DNA of 64,000 bases from Nevskia soli DSM 19509. GTDB taxonomy: Bacteria > Pseudomonadota > Gammaproteobacteria > Nevskiales > Nevskiaceae. Below are positions 16,010-24,496 of this stretch, one piece after another; position 1 is the first letter of the stretch, and the number at the start of each line of letters is the position of its first letter. The translations under genes were made by a program, and so were the position numbers. The notes below the pieces were generated by a model. That model did not search any database and had not been told where the DNA came from. It saw nothing but the letters and a program-made list of their open reading frames with translations. Location: positions 68,738-132,737 of the forward strand of contig NZ_KL544000.1 of assembly GCF_000711955.1 (NCBI RefSeq), in the 5' to 3' direction.

Positions 16010-16843
16010 GTGTCGTCGCGTTCGCGCATCGTGGAGCAGCAGAAGGCGTGGGCGCTCGGCGCAGGCCTGAAGGTGATCGCACCCGGTTACCTGGAGAGCG
16101 TCGAGGCCAACCTGCGCCAGCCGATGGCACCGGCCACGCTCGCCGCATTCCAGGCGGAGGAGGCGGCCGAGCTGAAGGATTTTCCGCGCTACCCGGCCAA
16201 GTTGCGCGCGCTGTTTTCCTCGGCGGCGCTGGTGGTCAACGTGTTCGAACATTGGGCCGAACGTGACGCCGCGCCGTTGCTGGCGGCCCTGGGCATTGAA
16301 GGCAGCGCGCAGCGGATCGACTTCGAGGCGCGCTTCCCGATCAGCCCGGATGGCACGCCGCCCAACGTCGACGTCTGCATCGCGCTGGCCGAAGGCCGCA
16401 GCATCGGCGTCGAAAGCAAGTTCACCGAATGGCATGTGCCGCGGCGTCCGGCCAAGATCCGCTTCAAGGACAAGTATTTTCCGGACGACGCGAAGCTGTG
16501 GAGCAGCCGCGGCCTGCCCGGCTGCCAGGTTCTGGCCGAGGAGATCCAGAACGGTCTGACCCGCTACCGGTTTTTCTACGCCACGCAGTTGCTGAAGCAT
16601 GCCCTGGGCATGGCCACGCAATGCCGCGGCGGCATCGGCATCTACTATCTCTACTACGACTGGAGCGGACCGGCGGCGCGGGAACATCGCCGGGAGATCG
16701 AGCGCTTCGCCGGCCGTGTCGGTGCGGAACTGGGCTTCCAGGCGCTCAGCTACCAGGAGTTGTTTACGCGCCTGCGGCAATCCGTGCCGCCGGTGGATGC
16801 GGGCTACCTTGCCTACCTGGAAGCCCGTTACTTCGGCGGCTGA
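16010..16843 (+). CDS. PD-(D/E)XK nuclease-fold protein of unknown role
   Basis: A 277-residue soluble protein starting with GTG 10 bases after the ClC gene. Residues 119-141 read PNVDVCIALAEGRSIGVESKFTEW with breaks: D121, then E135-S136-K137, the D...ExK pattern of PD-(D/E)XK nucleases. The rest resembles the PGN_0703-type uncharacterised family (conserved Tyr/Phe-rich TRYRFFYATQLLKHALG and GIGIYYLYYDW). No DNA-binding domain or methylase partner is nearby, so this is not an ordinary restriction system; it may be a repair or degradation enzyme, or simply the fold without activity. It overlaps the convergent thioesterase gene by 16 bp. Confidence 0.7.
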   Translation: MSSRSRIVEQQKAWALGAGLKVIAPGYLESVEANLRQPMAPATLAAFQAEEAAELKDFPRYPAKLRALFSSAALVVNVFEHWAERDAAPLLAALGIEGSAQRIDFEARFPISPDGTPPNVDVCIALAEGRSIGVESKFTEWHVPRRPAKIRFKDKYFPDDAKLWSSRGLPGCQVLAEEIQNGLTRYRFFYATQLLKHALGMATQCRGGIGIYYLYYDWSGPAAREHRREIERFAGRVGAELGFQALSYQELFTRLRQSVPPVDAGYLAYLEARYFGG

Positions 16844-17286
16844 GACGGCGCATCGCTGCGCCCCGGCAGGCACATCAGCGTGGCCATGCCATGCAGGCAC
16901 TGCGTCTCCTTGCCGGCCTTGAGTACGAACGCTCTCAACTCACAGATGGTCAGGGTACGGCCGCTGCGGATCACCTGCCCCACCGCGCGCACGCGTTCGC
17001 CGTCGGCGGGCGCGATCAGGTTGACCTTGAACTCCACGGTCAGCACCGAGCTGTCGATGGGGAATAGGGTGTAGGCCGCATAGCCGCCGGCCGAATCGGC
17101 CACGGTGGCGACCATGCCGGCGTGGAAGTAGCCGTGCTGCTGACTCAGTTCCGGGCGGTACGGCAGGTCGATTTCCACCCGTCCGGGCTGGATCTCGTGC
17201 AGGAAGGCGCCGAGATGGGCCATCGCGCCCTGCCGCGCGAAGCTGTCGCGTACGCGCTTGGCATAGTCCGGGTCGAGGGCTTGCAT
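16828..17286 (-). CDS. PaaI-type thioesterase
   Basis: A 152-residue hot-dog thioesterase. The PaaI signature HGYFHAGMVATVADSAGGYAAY is near residues 51-70 (in pieces: QQHGYFHAG, then ADSAGG), with the catalytic Asp/Asn-equivalent in ADSAGG. VLTVEFKVNLIAPA and RSGRTLTICELRAFV are the following strands. It hydrolyses an acyl-CoA, often phenylacetyl- or benzoyl-type in this family. The start at 17286 lies only 18 bp from the end of a MITE-like element, which may therefore carry or disrupt its promoter. Confidence 0.85.
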   Translation of the reverse strand: MQALDPDYAKRVRDSFARQGAMAHLGAFLHEIQPGRVEIDLPYRPELSQQHGYFHAGMVATVADSAGGYAAYTLFPIDSSVLTVEFKVNLIAPADGERVRAVGQVIRSGRTLTICELRAFVLKAGKETQCLHGMATLMCLPGRSDAPSQPPK

Positions 17287-17300
17287 GGTGGCGACTCCGC

Positions 17301-17570
17301 TTAGAGCCTGTAACAGAATGAATCGCGCCTGCGACGGCGGTCATTTTTGCGCAGGCAAGTCGGACAGAGTGCGGCATGGTGATTCCATGGTGCGCTCTGG
17401 CCGGCGCAGCACTGCGCAAAAATGGCCCCGTCCCGGAGGGTTGCGCCCAAAATCGCGCCACACAGCGTTGTCAGCCCCAGCCATGGAATCACCATGGCTC
17501 ACCCCTCCGCCTTGCCTGACGCGATTTTGGACTGCAACGCAGGTGCGATTCATTCTGTTACAGGCTCTTA
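17301..17570. mobile_element. MITE-like element, copy 2 (complete)
   Basis: A complete 264-bp non-coding element (17304-17567) bounded by TTA on both sides (17301-17303 and 17568-17570), a likely 3-bp target duplication. The ends are inverted repeats of about 32 bp: GAGCCTGTAACAG at the left, CTGTTACAGGCTC at the right. Inside is a second inverted pair (GGTGATTCCATGG / CCATGGAATCACC), so the whole single strand can fold into a long nested hairpin. It lies between the PaaI start and a small hypothetical gene, without interrupting either. Confidence 0.85.
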
Positions 17571-17739
17571 GAGATAGGCGACCGGATTATGCTGGCTGGA
17601 CGCCGCCGCACCAAACTGCGGGAACGGAACTGACAACCTTGTCGGGTGTGGGGTGCCGTCCATCGCGCCCGGGCGAACCGGGACCCGGTTTTGCCGCCTT
17701 ATAGAGCACGGGCCGCTCGCGGCCGCTTTCGATCGAACC

Positions 17740-18072
17740 ATGCTGAAGAAATTGCGCTCTTGGCTGCATCCAGATTCCGCCCGGGCGGACGGACCGTACC
17801 GGGGCCGTTCGCTGCAGCTGCCGGCGGGCGCCATCGTGGCCGAACAGGGCCTGCAGCATGTGCACGAGGCGCCCGGCATCCACACCGTCACCGCCCTGCT
17901 GGACGAGGCCTACGTGGTGGTACAGCTCGAACGCCATCGCCGCTGGTACGCCACCTGGCAGCCCTACCTCGACAGCTGGGAATTGCTGCACCTCGACACC
18001 GAGGATGAAGACGGGGCCGCGACGGCGCAGACCGCGGCCCTCCCACGCAAGGCCGAAGCCTCAGCTCAGTAG
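17740..18072 (+). CDS. Hypothetical protein
   Basis: A 110-residue soluble protein starting MLKKLRSWLHP. It has a compact middle (GRSLQLPAGAIVAEQGLQHVHEAPGIHTVTALLDEAYVVV, in short strands and helices) and a variable Ala/Asp tail. No family is recognised. It begins 170 bp after the MITE-like element and overlaps the convergent GST gene by 12 bp. Confidence 0.6.
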   Translation: MLKKLRSWLHPDSARADGPYRGRSLQLPAGAIVAEQGLQHVHEAPGIHTVTALLDEAYVVVQLERHRRWYATWQPYLDSWELLHLDTEDEDGAATAQTAALPRKAEASAQ

Positions 18073-18732
18073 CTCGTAAACTCCGCCCTTCTCCAGCGCG
18101 GTCTTGTAGGCCGGCCGTGCATGGATGCGCTGGAGGAAGGCCTGCAGCTTCGCCGTGCCGGCGTCCGGGCCGCCGCGGGCGGCCGCCGCTTCCAGCGGAA
18201 AGCTCATCTGGATGTCGGCGGCGGTGAATTCCTCGCCGGCGAACCAGGTGCTCTTGCCCAGCTCGCCCTCGATGAATTCCAGGTGCAGCTTGAGCTGCGG
18301 ATCAATGAAGGCATTGCGCACGTTCTTGACGATGCCGCGCGCGATGGGCTTGATGAAGAACGGCATCGGCGCCGTGGCGATGCGGCCGAAGATCAGCTTG
18401 AGCAGCAGCGGCAGCATGGCCGAACCTTCGGCGTAGTGCAGCCAGTAGGTATAGCGCAACCGCTCCGGCGTGCCTTCCGCCGGGATCAGGCGACCGTTGC
18501 CGTAGCGGCCGACCAGGTATTCCACGATGGCGCCGGACTCGGCGATGGTATTGCCCGCGTCGGTGATCACCGGCGACTTGCCGAGCGGATGGATCGCCCG
18601 CAACTCCGGCGGCGCCAGCATGGTCTGCTTGTCGCGCTGGTAGTGCTTGATCTCGTACGGCAGGCCCAGTTCTTCCAGCAGCCAGAGCACGCGCTGCGAA
18701 CGGGAATTGTTGAGATGGTGGACCGTGATCAT
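18061..18732 (-). CDS. Glutathione S-transferase
   Basis: A 223-residue GST of the beta/theta-like bacterial kind. The N-terminal thioredoxin domain reads ITVHHLNNSRSQRVLWLLEELGLPYE, with Ser/Asn near residue 9 in the activating position; GKSPVITDAG holds the cis-Pro and ESGAIVEYL the glutamyl-binding Glu-Ser. The C-terminal domain has FAGEEFTAADIQMSFPLE, the usual folding motif. The cytoplasmic substrate is unknown. It is unrelated in sequence detail to the GST at 222-836. Confidence 0.9.
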   Translation of the reverse strand: MITVHHLNNSRSQRVLWLLEELGLPYEIKHYQRDKQTMLAPPELRAIHPLGKSPVITDAGNTIAESGAIVEYLVGRYGNGRLIPAEGTPERLRYTYWLHYAEGSAMLPLLLKLIFGRIATAPMPFFIKPIARGIVKNVRNAFIDPQLKLHLEFIEGELGKSTWFAGEEFTAADIQMSFPLEAAAARGGPDAGTAKLQAFLQRIHARPAYKTALEKGGVYELLS

Positions 18733-18796
18733 GGCGGCGAAGGATTCCCGTGAGGAGCGTGGCGTGGCGCCACCATTCCGTAAATGCGGCAGCTGG

Positions 18797-19234
18797 TCAA
18801 CCGATACGTGCCGCGTCGGGCTGCGGATGCGCCGGCTGCCTCAGTACCGCCCTGAATTGGGCAACACTGCCAGCCAATTCGGTAAAAACGAACAGGCCGA
18901 GCACACGCGGCGCATCGGTGCAGACCAGGAAATAGACGATCAGCGAGGCCACCACCGCGCGGCCCATGGCATCGGCGAAGGCCAGCACGCCGACCGGGTG
19001 GAGCAAACGCACCAGCACCCACAGGCTGATCAGGACCCCGCTGAGACAGACGAAGAACAAGTGGATCGGTGCGAACTCCGGCAATACGTCCTGTCCACCG
19101 AGCCAGCCGTTGACCCGATAGAGGAGATGCAGGAAGCCGACCGCCACCGGCGGAATCGCCAGGGTCAGGGTTACGCTGGAATCCACCCAGGCCCAGAACC
19201 GCACCGTACCCGGCGGAACATGATCGAAGCGCAT
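18797..19234 (-). CDS. Four-helix membrane protein of unknown function
   Basis: A 145-residue protein with four predicted membrane helices (TVRFWAWVDSSVTLTLAIPP with VAVGFLHLLY; HLFFVCLSGVLISLWVLVRLL; RAVVASLIVYFLVC; VLGLFVFTELAGSVAQFRAVL). The ATG at 19234 has GGGAGAG at good spacing. No known family is recognised, although the pattern recalls small inner-membrane DUF proteins of proteobacteria. Confidence 0.65.
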   Translation of the reverse strand: MRFDHVPPGTVRFWAWVDSSVTLTLAIPPVAVGFLHLLYRVNGWLGGQDVLPEFAPIHLFFVCLSGVLISLWVLVRLLHPVGVLAFADAMGRAVVASLIVYFLVCTDAPRVLGLFVFTELAGSVAQFRAVLRQPAHPQPDAARIG

Positions 19235-19308
19235 CGCCGCTCTCCCCCCTGTCATGCCGCGCAGCATAACGGGATTCGGCCGCCCCGATCAGGTTCGGCG
19301 TGCGGGCT

Positions 19309-19476
19309 TTACGGCCGCTCCACCCGCTGCGCCCGCACCGGTACGGCGGCGAGGTGCGAACCGCCGGCGATGCGCAGCAGCAGCGCCCGGTCGAGCTTGA
19401 ACAAGGACAGCAGCCGGAGACTGAGGAACAGCAGCAAGGCGCTTGCGGCGATGACGATGCGGATGCCTGTATTCAT
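19309..19476 (-). CDS. Small membrane protein
   Basis: A 55-residue frame starting MNTGIRIVIAASALLLFLSLRLLSLF, a single strong membrane helix, followed by a 30-residue basic tail. The ribosome site AAAGGGGG lies 7-8 bases upstream, which is the main reason to accept this gene. Unknown function. Confidence 0.45.
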   Translation of the reverse strand: MNTGIRIVIAASALLLFLSLRLLSLFKLDRALLLRIAGGSHLAAVPVRAQRVERP

Positions 19477-19720
19477 GACGCACCCCCTTTGGTAAACCTT
19501 TCGTGCTGTCCCGATTGCAAGACTCCTCCGCTTTACGGCGACTGAACCGCGCGCACGGCCCGGAGGCGGCGCTTTCATGACGAACGGTTCACCCGCCCCG
19601 GACACCACCCGCCGCTGTCATGGATCAAGGCAGACTCGGCCCCGCCGGATCGCTTAAAGTCCGCATCCACACCCTTACGCGGAGACCCGCCGCCGCCCCC
19701 GCAGGCGGCGGATTGCATCG

Positions 19721-20728
19721 ATGATCGACCTGCGCAGCGACACCGTTACCCGCCCCTCGCCCGGCATGCTCAAGGCCATGGGCGCCGCCGAAGTCGGCGA
19801 CGACGTCTGGGGCGACGACCCCACCGTCGCCCGGCTGCAGGCCGCCGTGGCGGAGCGCGCCGGCAAGGAAGCGGGCCTGTTCTTCCCCAGCGGCACGCAG
19901 AGCAACCTCGCCGCCCTGATGGCGCATTGCCAGCGCGGCGACGAATACATCGTCGGCCAGCTGGCGCACACCTACCGCCACGAAGGCGGCGGCGCGGCGG
20001 TACTGGGCAGCATCCAGCCGCAGCCGATCGAGAACGCCGTCGACGGCACGCTGCCGCTGGAGAAGATCGCCACCGCGATCAAACCGCTCGACGCGCACTT
20101 CGCCCGCACCCGCCTGCTGGCGCTGGAGAACACTATTCACGGCATGGTGCTGCCCGCCGCCTACGTCGAAGAGGCCACACGGCTGGCCCGCGGCAAGGGC
20201 CTGGCCACGCATCTCGACGGCGCCCGCGCCGTCAATGCCGCGGTGGCCTCGGGCCGCGGCGTGCAGGAAATCTGCGCGCCATTCGATTCGGTTTCGATCT
20301 GCTTCTCCAAGGGCCTCGGCGCGCCGGTGGGCTCGGTGCTGGTGGGCGACAAGGCCCTGCTTGCCGACGCCCATCGCTGGCGCAAGGTGCTGGGTGGCGG
20401 CATGCGCCAGTCCGGCGTACTCGCCGCCGCCTGCCTGTATGCGCTGGAGCACAACGTCGAACGCCTGGCCCAGGACCACGCCAACGCCGCCGCTTTGGCG
20501 CAGGAACTGGGGCAGATCGCGCAGATCCGGGTGACGGGACAGGCGACCAATATGGTGTTCCTGCAGATTCCGCAGGAACACTGCGCGCCGCTGGAACACC
20601 ACCTGCGGCAGCACGACATCCTGATGCAGGCGCTGTACGGCACACGCCTGGTGACGCACCTGGATATCGCGGAAGCCGATGTGGAAATCGTGGTGAAAGC
20701 GGTGAAGGGGTACTTCGCGGGGGTTTGA
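19721..20728 (+). CDS. ltaE: Low-specificity L-threonine aldolase
   Basis: A 335-residue PLP enzyme cleaving L-threonine or L-allo-threonine to glycine and acetaldehyde. It opens with the family DLRSDTVTRPSPGM and contains VGDDVWGDDPTV, ENTIHGMV, THLDGAR (Asp 166 for the pyridine nitrogen) and SICFSKGLGAPVGS with the Schiff-base lysine at 197. Length is normal. The ATG at 19721 gives the exact family start. It is monocistronic; a strong palindrome follows its stop. Confidence 0.93.
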   Translation: MIDLRSDTVTRPSPGMLKAMGAAEVGDDVWGDDPTVARLQAAVAERAGKEAGLFFPSGTQSNLAALMAHCQRGDEYIVGQLAHTYRHEGGGAAVLGSIQPQPIENAVDGTLPLEKIATAIKPLDAHFARTRLLALENTIHGMVLPAAYVEEATRLARGKGLATHLDGARAVNAAVASGRGVQEICAPFDSVSICFSKGLGAPVGSVLVGDKALLADAHRWRKVLGGGMRQSGVLAAACLYALEHNVERLAQDHANAAALAQELGQIAQIRVTGQATNMVFLQIPQEHCAPLEHHLRQHDILMQALYGTRLVTHLDIAEADVEIVVKAVKGYFAGV

Positions 20729-20772
20729 TATCCCCCTGAATTTTCCTCTCTCCCCACGTCCGCTACGCCACT

Positions 20773-20800
20773 CCCTCTCCCCACGTACGTGGGGAGAGGG
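20773..20800. repeat. Perfect 28-bp palindrome, intergenic repeat
   Basis: CCCTCTCCCCACGT followed directly by its exact reverse complement, 44 bp after the aldolase stop, then TTGGGGTGAGGGG. Sequences of this type are widespread intergenic palindromes in proteobacteria; here it may end the aldolase transcript, though there is no T-run. Confidence 0.6.
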
Positions 20801-20842
20801 TTGGGGTGAGGGGCGCTGTTTTCTATCGAAGCGAAAGCTTCA

Positions 20843-21098
20843 AAGCGGCTTCCGTATCGAACCTCATCCCGGCCATCCCTGGCGCGACTTCACCACTACG
20901 CGCACCCCCGGCCCGGCCATCCATGGCCGGGCGTTCGCTGAAAAACGATGACATTGAGTCCAATCATCGAGGGAAAAGCGAAAGCGGTTTCCGTATCAGA
21001 CTCATCCTGGCCATCCCTGGCGCGACTTCATCACTACGCGCACCCCCGGCCCGGCCATCCATGGCCGGGCGTTCGCTGAAAAACGATGACATTGAGTC
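20843..21098. repeat. Two-copy 118-bp direct repeat
   Basis: Copy A at 20843-20960 and copy B at 20982-21098 are about 93% identical by eye. Each contains the inverted pair GCCCGGCCAT-CC-ATGGCCGGGC and ends in GAAAAACGATGACATTGAGTC. Only copy B continues into the complement of that end, forming a long hairpin at 21075-21111. No gene is seen between 20729 and 21106. Confidence 0.8.
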
Positions 21099-21111
21099 AT
21101 CGTTTTTCAGC
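21075..21111. terminator. Long hairpin at the end of the enoyl-CoA hydratase gene
   Basis: GCTGAAAAACGATGAC (21075-21090), loop ATTGA, then the exact complement (21096-21111). The 16-bp stem includes the stop codon of the minus-strand enoyl-CoA hydratase gene (21107-21109) and has a T5/A5 run inside the stem. Likely terminator or mRNA end. Confidence 0.6.
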
Positions 21112-21985
21112 TCACCCACCAAGGGTAAAACGGCGGCATCTCTGAAGCCTTGCCCTTGAACTCCGGCGCACGCTTCTCCAGGAACGACTTCACGCCTTCC
21201 TTCCCGTCCTGCAGGCTGGTGTAGTACACCGCCAGCGAATCCACCTTGTGCGCTTCCAGCGGATGCGGCTGCGCGGCGTTGCGGTACATCATCTGGCGCG
21301 TCAGGGCGATAGCCACCGGCGAGCGGTTGTCGATGATGCGATGGGCCAGCTTGTAGGCTTCGGCCAGCAGCTGGTCCGGTGCATACACCGCCTTGACCAG
21401 GCCGCCGCGCCTGGCTTCCTCGCCGTCGATGATGTCGGCGCTGTAGGTCCATTCCAGCGCCTGGGCGATGCCGACGATGCGCGGCAGGAACCAGGTGGAG
21501 CAGGCCTCCGGCACGATGCCGATCTTGCCGAAGACGAAGCCGATGCGCGCTTTCTCCGACGCCAGGCGCACGTCCATGGCCAGGGTCATGGTGGCGCCGA
21601 TGCCCACCGCCGGGCCGTTGATGGCGGCGATCACCGGCTTCTTGCAGTCGAAGATCGACAGGGTGACGCGGCCGCCGGTGTCGCGCAGGCCGTTGAAGAT
21701 CTCCGGATCGTCGAGGCGCTCGTTCATGTCGCGCAGGCTCGGCGTCAGCGACTCGTCCAGGCCGAAGACGTTGCCGGCCTTGGTCAGATCCATGCCGGCA
21801 CAGAAGGCGCGGCCGGCGCCGGTGACCACCACCGCGCCCACCGCATCGTCCTCGCTGGCGCGGCCGAAGGCGTGCACCAGTTCGTTGGCCATCTCCACGG
21901 TGAAGGAGTTGAGCTGCTCCGGACGGTTCAGGGTAAGGGTGAGAACGCGGTCGGCAAGCGACCAGTCGAGGGTGTTGTAGTTCAT
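21107..21985 (-). CDS. Enoyl-CoA hydratase/isomerase family protein
   Basis: A 292-residue crotonase-fold enzyme. LTLNRPEQLNSFTVEM opens the fold; GAGRAFCAGMDL and NGPAVGIGATMTLAMDVRLAS hold the two oxyanion-hole peptide NH groups and the substrate loop. The glutamate positions near 120-145 are not both obvious (KIGIVPEACSTWFLPRIVG contains one), so isomerase rather than hydratase activity is possible. The ATG at 21985 has GGAGAAGAC upstream. It acts in beta-oxidation or a related acyl-CoA route. It is alone on its strand. Confidence 0.88.
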   Translation of the reverse strand: MNYNTLDWSLADRVLTLTLNRPEQLNSFTVEMANELVHAFGRASEDDAVGAVVVTGAGRAFCAGMDLTKAGNVFGLDESLTPSLRDMNERLDDPEIFNGLRDTGGRVTLSIFDCKKPVIAAINGPAVGIGATMTLAMDVRLASEKARIGFVFGKIGIVPEACSTWFLPRIVGIAQALEWTYSADIIDGEEARRGGLVKAVYAPDQLLAEAYKLAHRIIDNRSPVAIALTRQMMYRNAAQPHPLEAHKVDSLAVYYTSLQDGKEGVKSFLEKRAPEFKGKASEMPPFYPWWVS

Positions 21986-22177
21986 GTCTTCTCCAGTTTT
22001 CCCGCCGGGCAAGTGTAAGGCGTCAGGGGCTGGCTTTGCGGACAGCACCCGCGGCCCCAGGGCTAATCCAGCCGCCGCGCCGGGGTATACAATTCGGGAA
22101 AGTACGCAGCCGCCATCGAGCGGCGCGTAACTTCAAATAAATAAATGCCGCAAATGTGGCGGCCCAGGGGGAGTACC

Positions 22178-24025
22178 ATGCGCCAGTTCAAACGGCTGTT
22201 TCCGCTATTCCTGTTGCTGTTGCTGCAGGCTTGCGGCGGCAACAGTTCACCCGTCAGCGGCGGTGAAGGCAGCACCACCACGCCAGTGGCAGAGGATCGC
22301 GACGGCACCATCTACGCCCGGAAGATCCTCTCGCCGATCGGCGACACGGTCTGGTTCCAGGTATTCGAACCGACCCATCTCAAGGCCGGCCAGACCTACC
22401 CGCTGGTGCTGAACAGCCACGGTTATGGCGGTACCCGCGCCACCAAGCCGGACGCTTTCATCCAGAAGCTGATGGACAACGGCTATTACGTCATCTCCAT
22501 CGACGAGCGCGGCGACGGCCAGTCCAGCGGCACCGTACGCGTCATGGACCCGGACTACGAGGGCCAGGACCTGATTGCGGTGCTCGATTGGGCCGAGCAG
22601 CTGGAAGGCCTGCGCCGCCACGGCGACGGCAGCATGGTGGTAGGCAGCTACGGCGGCTCCTACGGCGGCATGTACCAGTTCCTGCTGATGGGCGCGGATC
22701 CAAAACACCGCCTGCATGTGCTGGCGCCGGACATCACGCCGCACGACCTGACCTTCGCACTCAACGAGGGCAATGTGGTCAAGTCCGGCTGGGGCCTGGC
22801 GCTGGTGGCGGGTGGCGAGGCCGGAGAACTTGCCGGCACGCCGGCGCTGGTGCTGCCGGAGTTGCTGACGCGGCTGGCCTCGGGCGAACTGCCGACGCGG
22901 CAGGACCCGACCGTCTATGAAACCCTGATCAGCGCCGGCCTGACCAACGAATTCACCCAGACCGGGCTGAACTACTTCAAGTATCACAGCGCGGCCTACT
23001 TCTGCGACGGCGAGCAGCCCGGTCCGCAGAAGTTCCTGCTGCCGATTTCGGTGCCGGATACCTTCCTGGTGCAGCCGGCGCCATTCCCCAAGGCCGACGT
23101 GCTGCTGTCGCAGGGCATGCCGGATACGCTGTTCAACTTCAACAACGGCTACGCCAACTGGCAATGCCTGAAAAAGGGCGGCGGCGACGTGCGCCTGATC
23201 TCGCACCAGTCCGGCCATATCCTGCCGGTGTCGCTGGCCAGCGTGCCGCTGCCGCCGGGCAGCAACCTGCAGGACGCACTGGATCCGTTCTACGCCGCGA
23301 TCAATCCGCCCGAGTTCCAGGGCCCCAGCGGCGCTTCCGCCTGCGGCGGCATCAAGGTCAGCGACGCCGATTTCGCCTGGTTCCAGGAAAAGCTGCAGGG
23401 TGTCGGCGGCGCGCTCGACAAGGTGCTGACCACCGGCACCGATTTCTGCATGAGCATCGCCGACGGCGATGCCATCCAGGTGCACGACATCAAGCACGGC
23501 GGCCGGGAATTCACGCTCAAGGCCACCACGCCGCAGCTCAACAGCCTGCTCGGCGTGGTCGGCTCGCTGCTCGGCGGCGATATCCGCAAGGCCCTGCTGT
23601 CGGTACAGCCGCTCTACACCGCGGCGACCGACGACATGCTGGTGGCCGGCATCCCGACCCTGTCGATGAACATGAAGAACGCGGTCGGCTCCAGCCCCAC
23701 CGACTGCACCAACCCGCTCAACATCGGCGGCTGCGATCCGATCCTGTTCATCGGCGTCGGCTACCTGGCCAAGGGTTCGCAGGACTGGAAGCTGGTCGAC
23801 GCCCAGCTCACCCCGATCCGCAGCTTCGGCGACCACGCCGCCGACATGAACGGCATCGGCATCCGCCTCAAGCAGGGCGACCAGCTGGGGCTGCTGGTGT
23901 ACGCCTACCACACGCAGTATCCGATCACCTGGTCGCGCGATGTGTTCGTGCCGGCGGTGGATCTGTCCGGCACCATCCAGCTGCCGATCCTCGATTCATC
24001 GGAGATCGTGCGTCAGGGTGTCTGA
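22178..24025 (+). CDS. Lipoprotein of the X-Pro dipeptidyl-peptidase (S15/CocE) hydrolase family
   Basis: A 615-residue alpha/beta hydrolase. MRQFKRLFPLFLLLLLQACGG is a lipoprotein signal with lipobox LLQAC. SHGYGGTRATKPDAFI, DERGDGQSSG and MVVGSYGGSYGGMYQF give the oxyanion region, a conserved Asp-Arg-Gly strand and the nucleophile elbow (G-Y-G-G-S-Y-G-G) of S15 esterases/peptidases. A catalytic Asp (QGMPDTLF) and His (SHQSGHILP) follow. The C-terminal 200 residues are a beta-rich domain like the jelly roll of this family. The ATG at 22178 has GGGGGAG upstream. Membrane-attached, facing the periplasm; substrate not known. Confidence 0.8.
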   Translation: MRQFKRLFPLFLLLLLQACGGNSSPVSGGEGSTTTPVAEDRDGTIYARKILSPIGDTVWFQVFEPTHLKAGQTYPLVLNSHGYGGTRATKPDAFIQKLMDNGYYVISIDERGDGQSSGTVRVMDPDYEGQDLIAVLDWAEQLEGLRRHGDGSMVVGSYGGSYGGMYQFLLMGADPKHRLHVLAPDITPHDLTFALNEGNVVKSGWGLALVAGGEAGELAGTPALVLPELLTRLASGELPTRQDPTVYETLISAGLTNEFTQTGLNYFKYHSAAYFCDGEQPGPQKFLLPISVPDTFLVQPAPFPKADVLLSQGMPDTLFNFNNGYANWQCLKKGGGDVRLISHQSGHILPVSLASVPLPPGSNLQDALDPFYAAINPPEFQGPSGASACGGIKVSDADFAWFQEKLQGVGGALDKVLTTGTDFCMSIADGDAIQVHDIKHGGREFTLKATTPQLNSLLGVVGSLLGGDIRKALLSVQPLYTAATDDMLVAGIPTLSMNMKNAVGSSPTDCTNPLNIGGCDPILFIGVGYLAKGSQDWKLVDAQLTPIRSFGDHAADMNGIGIRLKQGDQLGLLVYAYHTQYPITWSRDVFVPAVDLSGTIQLPILDSSEIVRQGV

Positions 24026-24073
24026 CCACGCTGGTGCGCGTCATGGGCCCTGCACATGCCGCCGCCCACGAAA

Positions 24074-24103
24074 AAGGGCGGATCGCCTGCGCGATCCGCC
24101 CTT
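24074..24103. terminator. Bidirectional terminator hairpin
   Basis: AAGGGCGGATCGC (24074-24086), loop CTGC, and the exact complement (24091-24103), with AAAAA before it and a short T-run only on the opposite side. It lies between the convergent S15 and small lipoprotein genes and is therefore a shared terminator. Confidence 0.75.
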
Positions 24104-24132
24104 CTGGTGAATCCGATCTGCAACGCTCCGGT

Positions 24133-24339
24133 TTAGTAGCCCGACCCCGAAGAACTGCCCGTCGCGGCGCCGCCCGAGGAACTGGACGAAGACGAGGCGC
24201 CGTACGCCGGGGCCGTCGACGGAGCAGCCGGGCTGCTCGCCGCATTCGCCGGCGGAGCTTCATTCTTGTTGCACGCACCCAAGCCGGCGCCAACAGCGAC
24301 GATGCCCAGGGCGAGCGCGACGTTTTTCAACATGTCCAT
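24133..24339 (-). CDS. Small low-complexity lipoprotein
   Basis: A 68-residue protein: MDMLKNVALALGIVAVGAG with lipobox GLGAC (Cys 23), then an Ala/Pro/Ser segment and a C-terminal tail of seven Ser with Gly/Ser/Thr/Ala. A perfect AGGAGG-type ribosome site (CAGGAGGAAGGCA) precedes the ATG, suggesting high expression. It resembles small envelope lipoproteins in size only; function unknown. Confidence 0.7.
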   Translation of the reverse strand: MDMLKNVALALGIVAVGAGLGACNKNEAPPANAASSPAAPSTAPAYGASSSSSSSGGAATGSSSGSGY

Positions 24340-24496
24340 TGCCTTCCTCCTGAAGTGGAACCTACGCAGATGCTGGGAAATCCAGCCAGACGGAACGGCG
24401 ACACACGGTCACCAGCTTGCTGCGGATTTCCCCGCCCGTCAGCAGATTGACCACGCCGTCTGCTGACAGTTCCATCAGCTGCGGCGGCCCCGCGCC

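Noticed and set aside
20843..21098. CRISPR array
   Set aside because: Only two repeat units of 118 bp with a 21-bp gap, no regular spacers and no cas genes.
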